From Calothrix sp. PCC 7716 (GTDB lineage Bacteria > Cyanobacteriota > Cyanobacteriia > Cyanobacteriales > Nostocaceae), in NCBI RefSeq assembly GCF_019977735.1, contig NZ_AP025018.1:9180580-9244579 (forward strand): a DNA stretch of 64,000 bases, given 5' to 3'. Positions 51,752 through 60,615 of the stretch are shown here, piece after piece (position 1 is the stretch's first letter; each line of letters begins with the position of its first letter). The translations under genes and the position numbers were made by a program. Under the pieces are notes generated by a model. The model made no database searches. It was not told where the DNA came from and saw nothing but the letters and a program-made list of their open reading frames with translations.

Positions 51752-54511
51752 ATGACTAATGAAAATTTCCAAGGGATAAACATAAAAGGTGGAAATAACA
51801 AAATCAAAGATAATACCTTTATCTTTCATCCCACTCATAAATCTGCAACTGCCGTCAAATATATTCCCCACACAGGTATTTGTCATTTCGTCGGACGAAG
51901 TGCAGAACTAACAAAAATCCACGAAAAGTTACACGGACAAAATAACACCGTTGCGATTTCTGCTGTTGCAGGAATGGGTGGTGTGGGCAAAACTGAGCTA
52001 GCAGTAAAATATGCTAGAGAGCATGAAAACGACTATCCCGGAGGAATCTGCTGGTTTAACGTCCGTGAGTCTAGTATCGCAGCGTCTATTATTGAGTTTG
52101 CTCAAAATTATCTAGAATTAGAAGTACCACAACAAAATTTCTCAGGGAAACAGCTAACACCCAAGCAGCAAGTAGACTGGTGTTGGCAAAACTGGCAGCC
52201 TCCCGCAGGTCTTGTATTGATAGTATTTGATGATGTAACTAAGTTAGAAAATTTTACTGAATATTTACCAAGAAATAACCGTTTTCGTTTGTTGATGACA
52301 ACTCGGTTGCGAAATATAGATGCGAATATCGAAGAAGTTGCTCTGGATGTGCTGTCATCTGAGGAAGCATTGAAATTTTTGCAAGCCATTATAGGAAACA
52401 AACGAGTTCAAAAAGAATTAGCGACAGCAAAAAATTTATGCTCTTGGTTAGGGTATTTACCCTTGGGTATAGAATTGGTTGGTAGATATTTACAAGAAGA
52501 CCCCGATTTATCTTTGGCTGAGATATGTGAACGGCTGGAAAATACACGTATTTCAGATGAAGCTTTGCTAGGTCAACAATCAACTTTAAGCACGGCACAA
52601 CGAGGGGTAAAAGCTGCGTTTGAATTAAGTTGGGAAGAATTAAACGCTAAAACACAATATATTGCTCAATATATAAGTTTATTTGCACCCGCTCCTTTTA
52701 CGTGGGAATGGCTGAAGTCAATTAATGAAAATTATGTACAACATTTAGGTTGGGATAAGCAAGACTTACAACCAGCGAAAAAGCACCTTTATAAATTACA
52801 TTTTATTCAGAGATTAGAAGAACCACACGGATACTATAAAATTCATCCTTTAATTCGCGATTTTTTACAAAACAAGCTTAACTTAGAAACAGAAGCTACT
52901 AAAATTAAAAGTATTTTTGTTCAGCCATTTGTAGAACTAGCTCAACAAATTCCTGATAGACCTACCCGTGATTTTATCTTTTCTATTAGCCTAGGCATAC
53001 CTCACTTAGAGGAAGTTGCAAAAAGCTTAAACGATGTTGTAGCAGATGAAGATTTAACACCGATATTTCTTGGGGTTGCAAAATTTTATGATGGACAAGG
53101 TTTATACGCGCTTGCAGAAGCTTCGTATAATCGTTGTTTAGAAAAAATTAAAGGACGTTTAGGAGAAGAACATCCTGCCTTTGCTGCAAGTTTGAACTCT
53201 TTAGCCTTACTCTATAACTCGCAAGGACGTTACAGCGAAGCTGAACCTTTACTTAAACAAGCATTGGGGTTATACAAACGGGTATTAGGAGAAGAACATG
53301 CAGATTTTGCTAGAAATTTAAATAATTTGGCTATACTTTACAATTCACAAGGACGTTACAGTGATGCAGAACCTTTATTTAAACAAGCTTTAGAATTAAA
53401 AAAACAGGTGTTAGGAAAAGAACATCCCTCGGTTGCTATAAGTTTAAGTAATTTGGCTCTACTATATTCCTCACAAAAACGCTACAAAGATGCTGAACTT
53501 TTTTATCAGCAAGCTTTGTCATTGATAAAAAGAGTGTTGGGAGAAGAAAATCTCGACTTTGCTGTAAGTTTAAACAATTTGGCTCACCTCTACTACTTGC
53601 AAGAAAATTACACTGATGCTGAACCTTTATTTAAACAAGCGTTGGAATTGAGAAAACGGTTGTTAGGAGAAGAACATCCCGACTTTGCTCAAAGTTTAAA
53701 CAATTTGGCTAATCTTTATAACTCGCAGGGATATTACAGTGATGCTGAACCTTTATTAAAACAAGCTTTGGCATTGACAAAACGATTATCAGGAGAAGAA
53801 AATCCCGGCTTTACTATAATTTTAAACAGTTTGGCTTCACTCTACGGCTTGCAAAGACGTTACAGCGATGCTGAACCTTTGTTAAAACAAGCTTTGGCAT
53901 TGACAAAACGGGTATTAGGAGAAGAACATCCCGACTTTGCTCAAAGTTTAAACAATTTGGCTAATCTCTACAAATCGCAAGGACGTTACAGCGATGCTGA
54001 ACCTTTATTAAAACAAGTGTTGGAATTGACAAAACGATTATTAGGAGAAGAACATCTCGACTTTGCTATAAGTTTAAACAATTTGGCTAATCTCTACAAA
54101 TCGCAAGGACGTTACAGCGATGCTGAATCTTTATTAAAACAAGTGTTGGAATTGACGAAACGATTATTAGGAGAAGAACATCCTGGCTTGGCTATAATTT
54201 TAAACAATTTGGCTAATCTTTATAACTCGCAAGGGCGTTACAGCGAAGCTGAACCTTTATATCAAAAAGTATTGTTACTGTTCAAACAGGTATTAGGGGA
54301 AGAAAATCCCTACTTTTCTATGAGTTTAAACAATTTGGCTAATCTTTATAACTTGCAAGGACATTATAGCGAAGCTGAACCTTTATATCAGCAAGCATTG
54401 CTAATTACTGAGCGTACACTCGGAGAAAATCATCCCTCTACAGTTCCTGTTCGCAAAAATCTAGAAAATGTACTCGCAAAAATACAACAAAAAAATAATC
54501 ATGATTCCTGA
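51752..54511 (+). CDS. NB-ARC/TPR STAND receptor with N-terminal amyloid-like motif
   Basis: 919 residues. Motif NENFQGINIKGGNN at 3-16 (continuing DNT) matches the effector's C-terminus. The NB-ARC ATPase follows: FVGRSAEL at 46-53, P-loop GMGGVGKT at 74-81, Walker B LVLIVFDD at 154-161, sensor LLMTTR at 180-185, and a winged-helix region (FELSWEEL). From about 449 there are 11 tandem 42-residue TPRs of kinesin-light-chain type (SQGRYSDAEPLLKQALEL). STAND proteins recognise a cue through repeats, oligomerise with ATP and trigger the effector, often killing an infected cell. No GGCGCC sites. Confidence 0.8.
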   Translation: MTNENFQGINIKGGNNKIKDNTFIFHPTHKSATAVKYIPHTGICHFVGRSAELTKIHEKLHGQNNTVAISAVAGMGGVGKTELAVKYAREHENDYPGGICWFNVRESSIAASIIEFAQNYLELEVPQQNFSGKQLTPKQQVDWCWQNWQPPAGLVLIVFDDVTKLENFTEYLPRNNRFRLLMTTRLRNIDANIEEVALDVLSSEEALKFLQAIIGNKRVQKELATAKNLCSWLGYLPLGIELVGRYLQEDPDLSLAEICERLENTRISDEALLGQQSTLSTAQRGVKAAFELSWEELNAKTQYIAQYISLFAPAPFTWEWLKSINENYVQHLGWDKQDLQPAKKHLYKLHFIQRLEEPHGYYKIHPLIRDFLQNKLNLETEATKIKSIFVQPFVELAQQIPDRPTRDFIFSISLGIPHLEEVAKSLNDVVADEDLTPIFLGVAKFYDGQGLYALAEASYNRCLEKIKGRLGEEHPAFAASLNSLALLYNSQGRYSEAEPLLKQALGLYKRVLGEEHADFARNLNNLAILYNSQGRYSDAEPLFKQALELKKQVLGKEHPSVAISLSNLALLYSSQKRYKDAELFYQQALSLIKRVLGEENLDFAVSLNNLAHLYYLQENYTDAEPLFKQALELRKRLLGEEHPDFAQSLNNLANLYNSQGYYSDAEPLLKQALALTKRLSGEENPGFTIILNSLASLYGLQRRYSDAEPLLKQALALTKRVLGEEHPDFAQSLNNLANLYKSQGRYSDAEPLLKQVLELTKRLLGEEHLDFAISLNNLANLYKSQGRYSDAESLLKQVLELTKRLLGEEHPGLAIILNNLANLYNSQGRYSEAEPLYQKVLLLFKQVLGEENPYFSMSLNNLANLYNLQGHYSEAEPLYQQALLITERTLGENHPSTVPVRKNLENVLAKIQQKNNHDS
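53098..54470 (+). repeat. Tandem 126-bp repeats encoding TPRs
   Basis: Eleven in-frame units; units 6 to 9 are nearly identical in DNA, for example two neighbouring ones near 53976-54178. Such identity points to recent unit duplication or conversion in the sensor part of the STAND gene. Confidence 0.75.
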
Positions 54512-55109
54512 TTCGCTTTTGTTGCGAAATCTGGTAAAAAATATTTTACCCATGCTTGATATAATTTATCACCACCTTCACAGTATCCTAGCTATTACTA
54601 CGAAAAAGCACCTAATTCTTTTTATATCTTCCAATCAAATCTTTACCGTATCGTGCATTTAGCGGAACTATAAACTATATAGTTTTTAATTATAATGTAT
54701 TAAATAAATCTATTAAAGATATAACCCAATAAGTTCTTGGTAAAAAATACAACTGTTTATAGCTGAAGAAAATTTAGCACCCGCTAAATTGTGCGTTCGC
54801 CAAAATACCAGCAGTAAGAGACATATTGTAAATAAATATTGCTTTAAAAATACTACATTATAAAAACCCATAAAGTATCTATTCACAACAAATAATCAAG
54901 CTTTTGTAGATTATCTTGCAGGTTTTATCCCTCTAAATGTGACTAAAAATAATGTCTTATCTTCAATATTTTTTCAAAAGGTTATCTTTATTTATTCGTT
55001 ATTTGTACGTGAGATGGAAGATGCCAAGCTTCGACGATCGTGTTTGCCGCAAGCATAAAACATAGAACAAGTATATTTTCTTGTAACCCCTGCTATCTAT
55101 GGATTTTTT
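54512..55109. other. AT-rich intergenic region
   Basis: No gene seen. A palindrome AAACTATATAGTTT followed by a T-run (54672-54687) may terminate the STAND operon. Confidence 0.4.
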
Positions 55110-55270
55110 TAGAACGCGGATTTGCCATAATTAAAGACTTGCCGTTGTCGTTAACATTAATCTACTTGCAATGTGAAGACCATATTACTGCTTTGATTCG
55201 ATTACTTTCTATTGGCTTGCGTGTCTTAACTTTATTAGAGTTTCAAGTGAGAAATCTCACAAAAATGTAA
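55110..55270 (+). pseudogene. Transposase remnant (IS1634-like C-terminus)
   Basis: In frame: RGFAIIKDLPLSLTLIYLQC, then EDHITALIRLLSIGLRVLTLLEFQVR. This matches the end of IS1634-type transposases, where a conserved RxxDH ... RLLSIGLRVLTL block occurs. The catalytic part is gone. Confidence 0.6.
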
Positions 55271-55526
55271 ATTGTTAATAATTGATACATATTACTCGTT
55301 TTATAAAATAAGCATTATTACTTATATTGATTTCACAGAAAACTATTTTATCCATATGTTGAGTTTTACTTGCATCCGTAGTGATTAGTAGGTAATCTGG
55401 CAATTGTGAACTAAAACTAATAATTAACTTAACTGAAGTTGAGTTAAAGCCAAGCTAAACCTATAGATAACGTGAATTAAAAAATAATTTACAAATCCTT
55501 ACGTGAATCTTTAGGTTGCTATTAAT

Positions 55527-55958
55527 TTGATTGATGATTTTACGCGAGTTGGAATTGAGATGGTATGTGACGATGTTATGTACACCCAGAAAACTCTTGC
55601 CCAGAGGTATGATATATCGATTGCAGCTTTGCAGCGATGGTATCCTTTTGCAGGAATAGTCAAACCAAGAAAACGTGGGGGATATTTTGATGCTTCGACT
55701 GTTGAGATAGCTGATACTTTTTATGTTGCTATCAAAATTCGGCGCCTAACTTGTGAGGAGTTTTTACAGCAGGTGATTCCTGCGGGTGGGTTGGATGCCT
55801 TTATGCAAAAAGTCAACGGCATTGGTCTTTATGACTTTTTGACTAAACATATTTCTGATGAAGAACGAAAGAACTTTATTGTCCAAGCAGTAATTAAGAG
55901 GATTGAGCGCAATGAAGCATATAAATCAGCTAGCACAACAGTTGCAAGTGTCGCCTGA
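55527..55958 (+). CDS. HTH-containing hypothetical protein
   Basis: 143 residues starting at TTG 55527 (or ATG 55560). A MerR-like helix-turn-helix is suggested by YTQKTLAQRYDISIAALQRW followed by VKPRKRGGYFDAS. It overlaps the next gene by 47 bases. As first gene of the transfer operon it could regulate it. Confidence 0.5.
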   Translation: MIDDFTRVGIEMVCDDVMYTQKTLAQRYDISIAALQRWYPFAGIVKPRKRGGYFDASTVEIADTFYVAIKIRRLTCEEFLQQVIPAGGLDAFMQKVNGIGLYDFLTKHISDEERKNFIVQAVIKRIERNEAYKSASTTVASVA

Positions 55959-56520
55959 GCTAGTACGCGCGACTTGTAATTTATTAGGTTTGCCTTTAAA
56001 ACCGAACGATACAGTTGATGAAACTGTTGAAAAACAGCTAGTTCAATTAAAAGAGGTTGCCCAGCGCGAAGGTATTTCTTTAGAGGAAGCTGCTCGCCAT
56101 TTGGTTGAGATGCGTGACCGCAAGGTGGAAGCAGAAACAGGCACCCATAAATTTGACAAGCGTGAATATATTAAGCAACGTTTTGGCATTGACCCAGAAA
56201 TAGCGGCGCCTGATAGTTTTGTGGGAATGCTTTATCACGATGCTGATAGAGGTGTTCAGCTAGGACAATTACGTCATAAAGTGGTGTTAGAAACTTCTAC
56301 CCTTGCCTTGGAAGAATTTGTTTTTAACGGCAGTAGCAATACAGATAACAACGATTACAACTGTGCCCAGGAGCGAATTCAATCTCGAATCGATAACGAT
56401 TTTTTTGCGAAGGTAAACTGGGGGGAAGGGAGTCATCCGCTGCTAGTCAGTTCATCGACACATTCTCAGAAACAGTTGAAGTTGTCGCAGCCGAAAACCG
56501 GGCAATCTCAGAAGAAATAA
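55912..56520 (+). CDS. Hypothetical protein with HTH-like N-terminus
   Basis: 202 residues from ATG 55912 (MKHINQLAQQLQVSPEL). The N-terminal 70 residues may be an IF2-N-like or HTH unit (LVRATCNLLGLPL), then a helix (LEEAARHLVEMRD) and a polar C-terminus. Not recognised. Cotranslated with the preceding gene. Confidence 0.5.
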   Translation: MKHINQLAQQLQVSPELVRATCNLLGLPLKPNDTVDETVEKQLVQLKEVAQREGISLEEAARHLVEMRDRKVEAETGTHKFDKREYIKQRFGIDPEIAAPDSFVGMLYHDADRGVQLGQLRHKVVLETSTLALEEFVFNGSSNTDNNDYNCAQERIQSRIDNDFFAKVNWGEGSHPLLVSSSTHSQKQLKLSQPKTGQSQKK

Positions 56521-56528
56521 TCGAGCAA

Positions 56529-56792
56529 ATGCTTCCGGTTTGCTATCAACTGCGCGATGAGAGTTTACTTTCTTTGAGAAAAACATCTACTCTAGCAGTT
56601 GGTATAAATTGTCTTTCAGTTATTGCTGGTACAGTAGTTGGAACTTGGATAGCAATCCCTCCAACTCAATATAAACAGGAAATTTCATCAATAGAACCAA
56701 TTTTAATTGGTATTAGTATCGGTGAATTAGTTGGGTTGGTTCTAGCACTTTTATTAATTTGGATCCGGAGTGAAAATGAGCGCGGCATTTGA
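56529..56792 (+). CDS. Small two-helix membrane protein
   Basis: 87 residues with two membrane helices (about 24-44 and 59-79: LVGLVLALLLIWI). It overlaps the next gene by 17 bases. It belongs to a run of small membrane proteins in the transfer operon. Confidence 0.55.
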   Translation: MLPVCYQLRDESLLSLRKTSTLAVGINCLSVIAGTVVGTWIAIPPTQYKQEISSIEPILIGISIGELVGLVLALLLIWIRSENERGI

Positions 56793-56994
56793 TTTTTTGA
56801 TTAATACAGCAGGTGGGTTGTTAATGAATTTAGGAGTTTCTGGAATGGTGGGTAATTTAATCGGAGTTGGCGCCACTCTTGCCCTCCATCCATTGTTACT
56901 GCTAACCGGGATAGTAGTTGGTGGCGCCAGTATTGCAATTGCACGCGAGTTAAACAAACGCCCACAACTACATTTGGTTATAGATAATACTTAG
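56776..56994 (+). CDS. Small membrane protein, possible pilin-like
   Basis: 72 residues from ATG 56776 (MSAAFDFLINTAG). Two Gly-rich hydrophobic stretches (LMNLGVSGMVGNLIGVGATLAL and LLLLTGIVVGGASIAIA). Size and pattern recall VirB2-like pilins or phage holins, without specific support. Confidence 0.5.
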   Translation: MSAAFDFLINTAGGLLMNLGVSGMVGNLIGVGATLALHPLLLLTGIVVGGASIAIARELNKRPQLHLVIDNT

Positions 56995-57006
56995 AGGGAA
57001 GTTAAT

Positions 57007-57840
57007 ATGTTTACTCCTTCTTCTGTACGAACCAAGCTGTTCAATCGTAAAAAGAAGAAAGTAAGTGTTGGCTTGTGGACTGCTTGTTCTACTATTGGTG
57101 CCCTATGTGTAATTGGTTCGGTTGCTTTAATGGTAGGTTGGCGCCAGCAGCTTCCAAACAACCAGCCATCTGAAGTACAGCAAGCTAAAGGGCAAGTCAA
57201 GCAAGTTAGGGAAGTATATCTTGAGAAGCTATCTCGAACTGATTACAACATAGATAATCTTTCCAACTATTCCTCAGTTGAAGGTGTACCAACACTTACA
57301 GGATGGCGCCAGAATTCAGCAGCGTTATGGTCGCAGCAATTGCGTAGCGAGATATCCAAGATGCAAAGTGACGAAAATTCAGGATTTTACCGTCTACACT
57401 ATATGCCAGCTTTAGAGATAGTTAAATTTAACGCCTTGGATGTTTTGTTAGAAGCTGCATCTGGTAATAACACATTTTACTGGGGCTATCGTCGAACCGA
57501 TGGTACAAAAGTCGAGGAGAAAATACCAACAGGCGCCGCTGCTGTTTTCTTGTTAGGTAAGTTAGAGGCTATTGACTATGCACAAAATTTGGAATCACAA
57601 CCGTCAGTTGATTTAAACCAGATGCTGGTTCAAATTCGTAGCGCAAGTGAGCCATATTCTTTGGCTCAAGCTCAGTTATTACGAGCGCGCGGGTACTCTG
57701 ACCCAGTAAAACAGATGGCGCAACTGGGAGATATTAGAGCCAAGATAAAACAACTTTCTGAAGAACGGCGCCAGTATTTACAAGGAATGAAGGAAACAGT
57801 CAAACCTGTTTACACAGATAAAAAACAACCCAAGTTCTAG
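57007..57840 (+). CDS. Single-pass membrane protein of transfer operon
   Basis: 277 residues. A basic N-terminus (RKKKKVS), one membrane helix at about 23-44 (LWTACSTIGALCVIGSVALM), then a large outside domain (FYRLHYMPALEIVKFNAL, ending in a coiled coil SEERRQYLQ). This layout recalls VirB8- or VirB10-like parts, but no similarity is evident. Four GGCGCC sites mark it as backbone. Confidence 0.55.
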   Translation: MFTPSSVRTKLFNRKKKKVSVGLWTACSTIGALCVIGSVALMVGWRQQLPNNQPSEVQQAKGQVKQVREVYLEKLSRTDYNIDNLSNYSSVEGVPTLTGWRQNSAALWSQQLRSEISKMQSDENSGFYRLHYMPALEIVKFNALDVLLEAASGNNTFYWGYRRTDGTKVEEKIPTGAAAVFLLGKLEAIDYAQNLESQPSVDLNQMLVQIRSASEPYSLAQAQLLRARGYSDPVKQMAQLGDIRAKIKQLSEERRQYLQGMKETVKPVYTDKKQPKF

Positions 57841-57851
57841 GGGGTGGTCTT

Positions 57852-58349
57852 ATGTACGCTAAATTTGCTGCTGCGATAGTTTGTATAGTTTTGGCTACAG
57901 TTAATGTCGTAGCAGCGGTGCGTCGTACACCAGTGCGTACTGTAATGTCTGGTTCCTCTCGTCCTACCGTTGAAATGATGGAATCACCATCGTCTGGTGT
58001 GCAATGGACAAGCGCTGTGATGTTTGCTGCAACATTTGCTTGCTTTTTGAGTTGGGGACTTGCTGATTACAACAAATCTTTAGATTCAGATGAATTAGCT
58101 GAGGAAAATTCACCTAACCATAAGCAACAGCAAAGTGGAAGTACACAGAACAATGTCCCAACAAATCCTAATATTAGAGTAAATAATCCTCATAATATAG
58201 TCCAGTTTGCTCCGCGCGCTGTTTCTTCATTTCCATCTTCGTCACAGCAGTCAAATAAACCCGAAGAACTTTCAAGAGAAGAATTTTTCAACCAGCTTCA
58301 GGATGAGGACTACTGGGACGACGAATCGAAAGATAACCATTCTGCGTAA
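57852..58349 (+). CDS. Two-helix membrane protein of transfer operon
   Basis: 165 residues. Helices at about 4-23 and 52-72, then an Asn/Gln/Ser-rich, low-complexity tail ending acidic (DEDYWDDESKDN). Not recognised. Confidence 0.5.
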   Translation: MYAKFAAAIVCIVLATVNVVAAVRRTPVRTVMSGSSRPTVEMMESPSSGVQWTSAVMFAATFACFLSWGLADYNKSLDSDELAEENSPNHKQQQSGSTQNNVPTNPNIRVNNPHNIVQFAPRAVSSFPSSSQQSNKPEELSREEFFNQLQDEDYWDDESKDNHSA

Positions 58350-58367
58350 ATTAAGGAAGTATTATAT

Positions 58368-58850
58368 ATGAATAAAAATCGTCGTGGATTTGATGTTGAT
58401 TATGCTGAAGCAGGCGCTATTGTTCCTGCTAATCGCTTGCAAAATATGCTACAGCAAGTACAGCAACAAAGTGGGACAACAACTAATCAGCAATCAAATT
58501 ATCCAACTGTAATTGATACACAACCAGTTGAAGTCAGGCATATTACTGCACCTGCACCGTACAAAGCAGTAGTTCCACGCATCGAAATTCCTTACGTCGA
58601 AACTTGGAAAGCTCATAGGTTACATCCACAGAATCCTTGGCGATTCGTATGGTATCCTGCTTACTTCTTGGGTGATTGTATAAAATCTCCGATTGGAGTA
58701 GGCGCTGTAGGATTATGGCTAATTTATCTTGCACTAAACTTTCTTCTGAATGGAAGCTACACAGGACCTGGATACGCTAATGGTAAAAAAATCGAAGTAG
58801 TGCCAAAGGAAATACCCCAGTTTTCACCTGTGTTTAAGCAATTGGAATAG
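58368..58850 (+). CDS. Membrane protein of transfer operon
   Basis: 160 residues. A Gln-rich N-terminal half is followed by WRFVWYPAYFLGDCIKSPIG and a membrane helix at about 109-126 (AVGLWLIYLALNFLL). No family recognised. Confidence 0.5.
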   Translation: MNKNRRGFDVDYAEAGAIVPANRLQNMLQQVQQQSGTTTNQQSNYPTVIDTQPVEVRHITAPAPYKAVVPRIEIPYVETWKAHRLHPQNPWRFVWYPAYFLGDCIKSPIGVGAVGLWLIYLALNFLLNGSYTGPGYANGKKIEVVPKEIPQFSPVFKQLE

Positions 58851-58852
58851 CT

Positions 58853-59134
58853 ATGTTAGTGAAGATTACTTTTTGGGTAGTTTTTCTCGTGTGGGTTCTG
58901 GATATTTTGCAACCAGGGTATTTACAATTTTATGACTTGCGTAATTTTGTAACAATGGCACAAAGGGTTAAATTACCTGCTCTTAATTCTACTGCTGTGT
59001 CTTCCACTGCTACAACTGAGAGTAAACCTAGTAATTCAATAACTCAAGAGGCAAAGTGTCGAGAAGCGAAGAATGATTTTGAACAGATACTGAATACTCA
59101 ATTAGTCGGTTGTAAATCAACTGGAGAAAATTAA
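58853..59134 (+). CDS. Small membrane-anchored protein of transfer operon
   Basis: 93 residues. N-terminal membrane helix (ITFWVVFLVWVLDIL) and a polar outside domain with two Cys (CREAKND ... VGCKS) that could form a disulfide. Two bases separate it from the preceding stop. Confidence 0.5.
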   Translation: MLVKITFWVVFLVWVLDILQPGYLQFYDLRNFVTMAQRVKLPALNSTAVSSTATTESKPSNSITQEAKCREAKNDFEQILNTQLVGCKSTGEN

Positions 59135-59983
59135 ATGCGGGTAGTTTTTGAAATTGATAAAGGAGGTAAGGAAGAAGACCTAATAGTTCCCTCTCCTAAA
59201 CTAATCAATAGCCACCATGAAGTTGACGCACCTGAAAACAACTGGGGTTATGCGATTGCAACAGCTTTTTTAGTTGCAACAATAGTAATTCCTCCACTGT
59301 CTAGTTTTGTAAATTCGCTACCCCCAATCCAATATGTACAAAACTTGGTTAGTACTGGTAGATACAGAAATGATAATCTGGCTAATCGAATTGTTAAAGC
59401 AATGCAGCGTAAGGGTTATCAATTATCGACTAATCTCGATGAGGTAAATATTATCTATCTGCGCGGTGCCGACCAATACGGTAACTCGAACGGCAATCGT
59501 ATCAACGAATGGTCAGACCGCCGACTTGTTCTGATGTTTCGCAATGGTCAACCCACTATTGTAGGCAATTGGGCAGCTACGACTAAACCAGGATTGCCTG
59601 CCATTAAGAATCCGACTAATAATCAAGGCGCCGCTTTTATTGAACCAGGACAATATTCGGCTTGGCGAGTTGGTACTCATTATGGGATGTTTGGGCGTGT
59701 AGAGTTGGGTTTGGTGCAAGTGGCGCCTGTAAAGTTTCGCCGTGATGCTATTCGGCTTGGTGATGTAAGTAAGCAACCTGTGCAGTCGGGAATGATTGGG
59801 TTAAACCAACATTCAGGTAGTGACCAACAGTACGTAAACAAAGCTTCTTATGCTTGTCTTGCTGCCCAATCTCAAAATGCACACCTGAATAAATTTATGA
59901 AACTTGTGATGTCAGACCCTCGCTACCGTCGGGATCAGAATTTTGTCTTGGCTACAACAATCTTGGATGTTAGTGATATTTAA
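59135..59983 (+). CDS. Putative YkuD-like cell-wall protein
   Basis: 282 residues. An N-terminal module (MRVVFEID, membrane helix NNWGYAIATAFLVATIVIPP) is shared with the next protein. The outside domain has WSDRRLVLMF, NWAATTKPGL, GTHYGMFGRVELGLVQV, LNQHSGSD and NKASYACLA, then HLNKFM, a pattern of phage and cyanobacterial proteins related to L,D-transpeptidase (YkuD) folds; the S-x-A-C box (usually S-x-G-C) holds the likely nucleophile Cys. It may cut or anchor peptidoglycan during transfer. Confidence 0.55.
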   Translation: MRVVFEIDKGGKEEDLIVPSPKLINSHHEVDAPENNWGYAIATAFLVATIVIPPLSSFVNSLPPIQYVQNLVSTGRYRNDNLANRIVKAMQRKGYQLSTNLDEVNIIYLRGADQYGNSNGNRINEWSDRRLVLMFRNGQPTIVGNWAATTKPGLPAIKNPTNNQGAAFIEPGQYSAWRVGTHYGMFGRVELGLVQVAPVKFRRDAIRLGDVSKQPVQSGMIGLNQHSGSDQQYVNKASYACLAAQSQNAHLNKFMKLVMSDPRYRRDQNFVLATTILDVSDI

Positions 59984-59986
59984 AAC

Positions 59987-60613
59987 ATGCGAATTGTCAT
60001 CACTACTGATGGTGGTACTAGGAAAAATGCTCGTAAACAAGTAGAAAAGAGTGAATTAGGTTATGTAATTGCATCGTTTGTCCTAATTTCAGCAATCACT
60101 ATTCCTGATATTTCTAATTGGGTACAATCGCAACAGCCAATAGTAGCTCTTCAAAATTTAGTACAAACACTGGTTGCAGGTAACACATCAAACAAAGCTT
60201 CTACTGTTGAGTTTGTTTTCCCCACTCTTAAAGGTACACCTGTTACTTCTGAGTTTGGTTGGCGCCAGCATCCAATTACAGTCGAGAGGAAATTACATAC
60301 AGGAATAGACTTTGGCGCCCAATTCGGCACACCTATTTATGCGGTAGCAGGTGGTAAAGTTGAGTTTTTAGGTGAGAAAGGTGGGTATGGTAATGCTGTA
60401 ATTATTGAGCATAATGATAATCTTTCTACTTTATATGGACATGCAAGCAAGCTTTATGTAAACGAAGGTGCTTCTGTGGCGCCAGGACAATTGATTGCAT
60501 TAGTGGGAAGTACAGGATTTTCAACCGGGCCACATTTGCACTTTGAGGTGAGGATTAACGACAAACCAGTTAACCCACGCCCTTATTTGCAGCAGTATTT
60601 AGCAAAACGATAA
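59987..60613 (+). CDS. M23 metallopeptidase (lysostaphin-like)
   Basis: 208 residues. The shared N-terminal module with a membrane helix (about 22-42) precedes an M23 domain with all zinc ligands: His104 and Asp108 (HTGIDFG), and HLH at 183-185 (GPHLHFEV). It cleaves peptide bridges of peptidoglycan. Together with the GH104 and YkuD-like neighbours it would open the thick cyanobacterial wall for a conjugation channel. Confidence 0.88.
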   Translation: MRIVITTDGGTRKNARKQVEKSELGYVIASFVLISAITIPDISNWVQSQQPIVALQNLVQTLVAGNTSNKASTVEFVFPTLKGTPVTSEFGWRQHPITVERKLHTGIDFGAQFGTPIYAVAGGKVEFLGEKGGYGNAVIIEHNDNLSTLYGHASKLYVNEGASVAPGQLIALVGSTGFSTGPHLHFEVRINDKPVNPRPYLQQYLAKR

Positions 60614-60615
60614 TT

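Noticed and set aside
53098-54470. Regular 126-bp repeats considered as CRISPR-like array
   Set aside because: The repeats are in frame throughout and code for TPRs; no spacers, no cas genes.
54468-54662. 64-codon ORF after the STAND gene
   Set aside because: Overlaps the STAND gene's end in another frame; no start signal.
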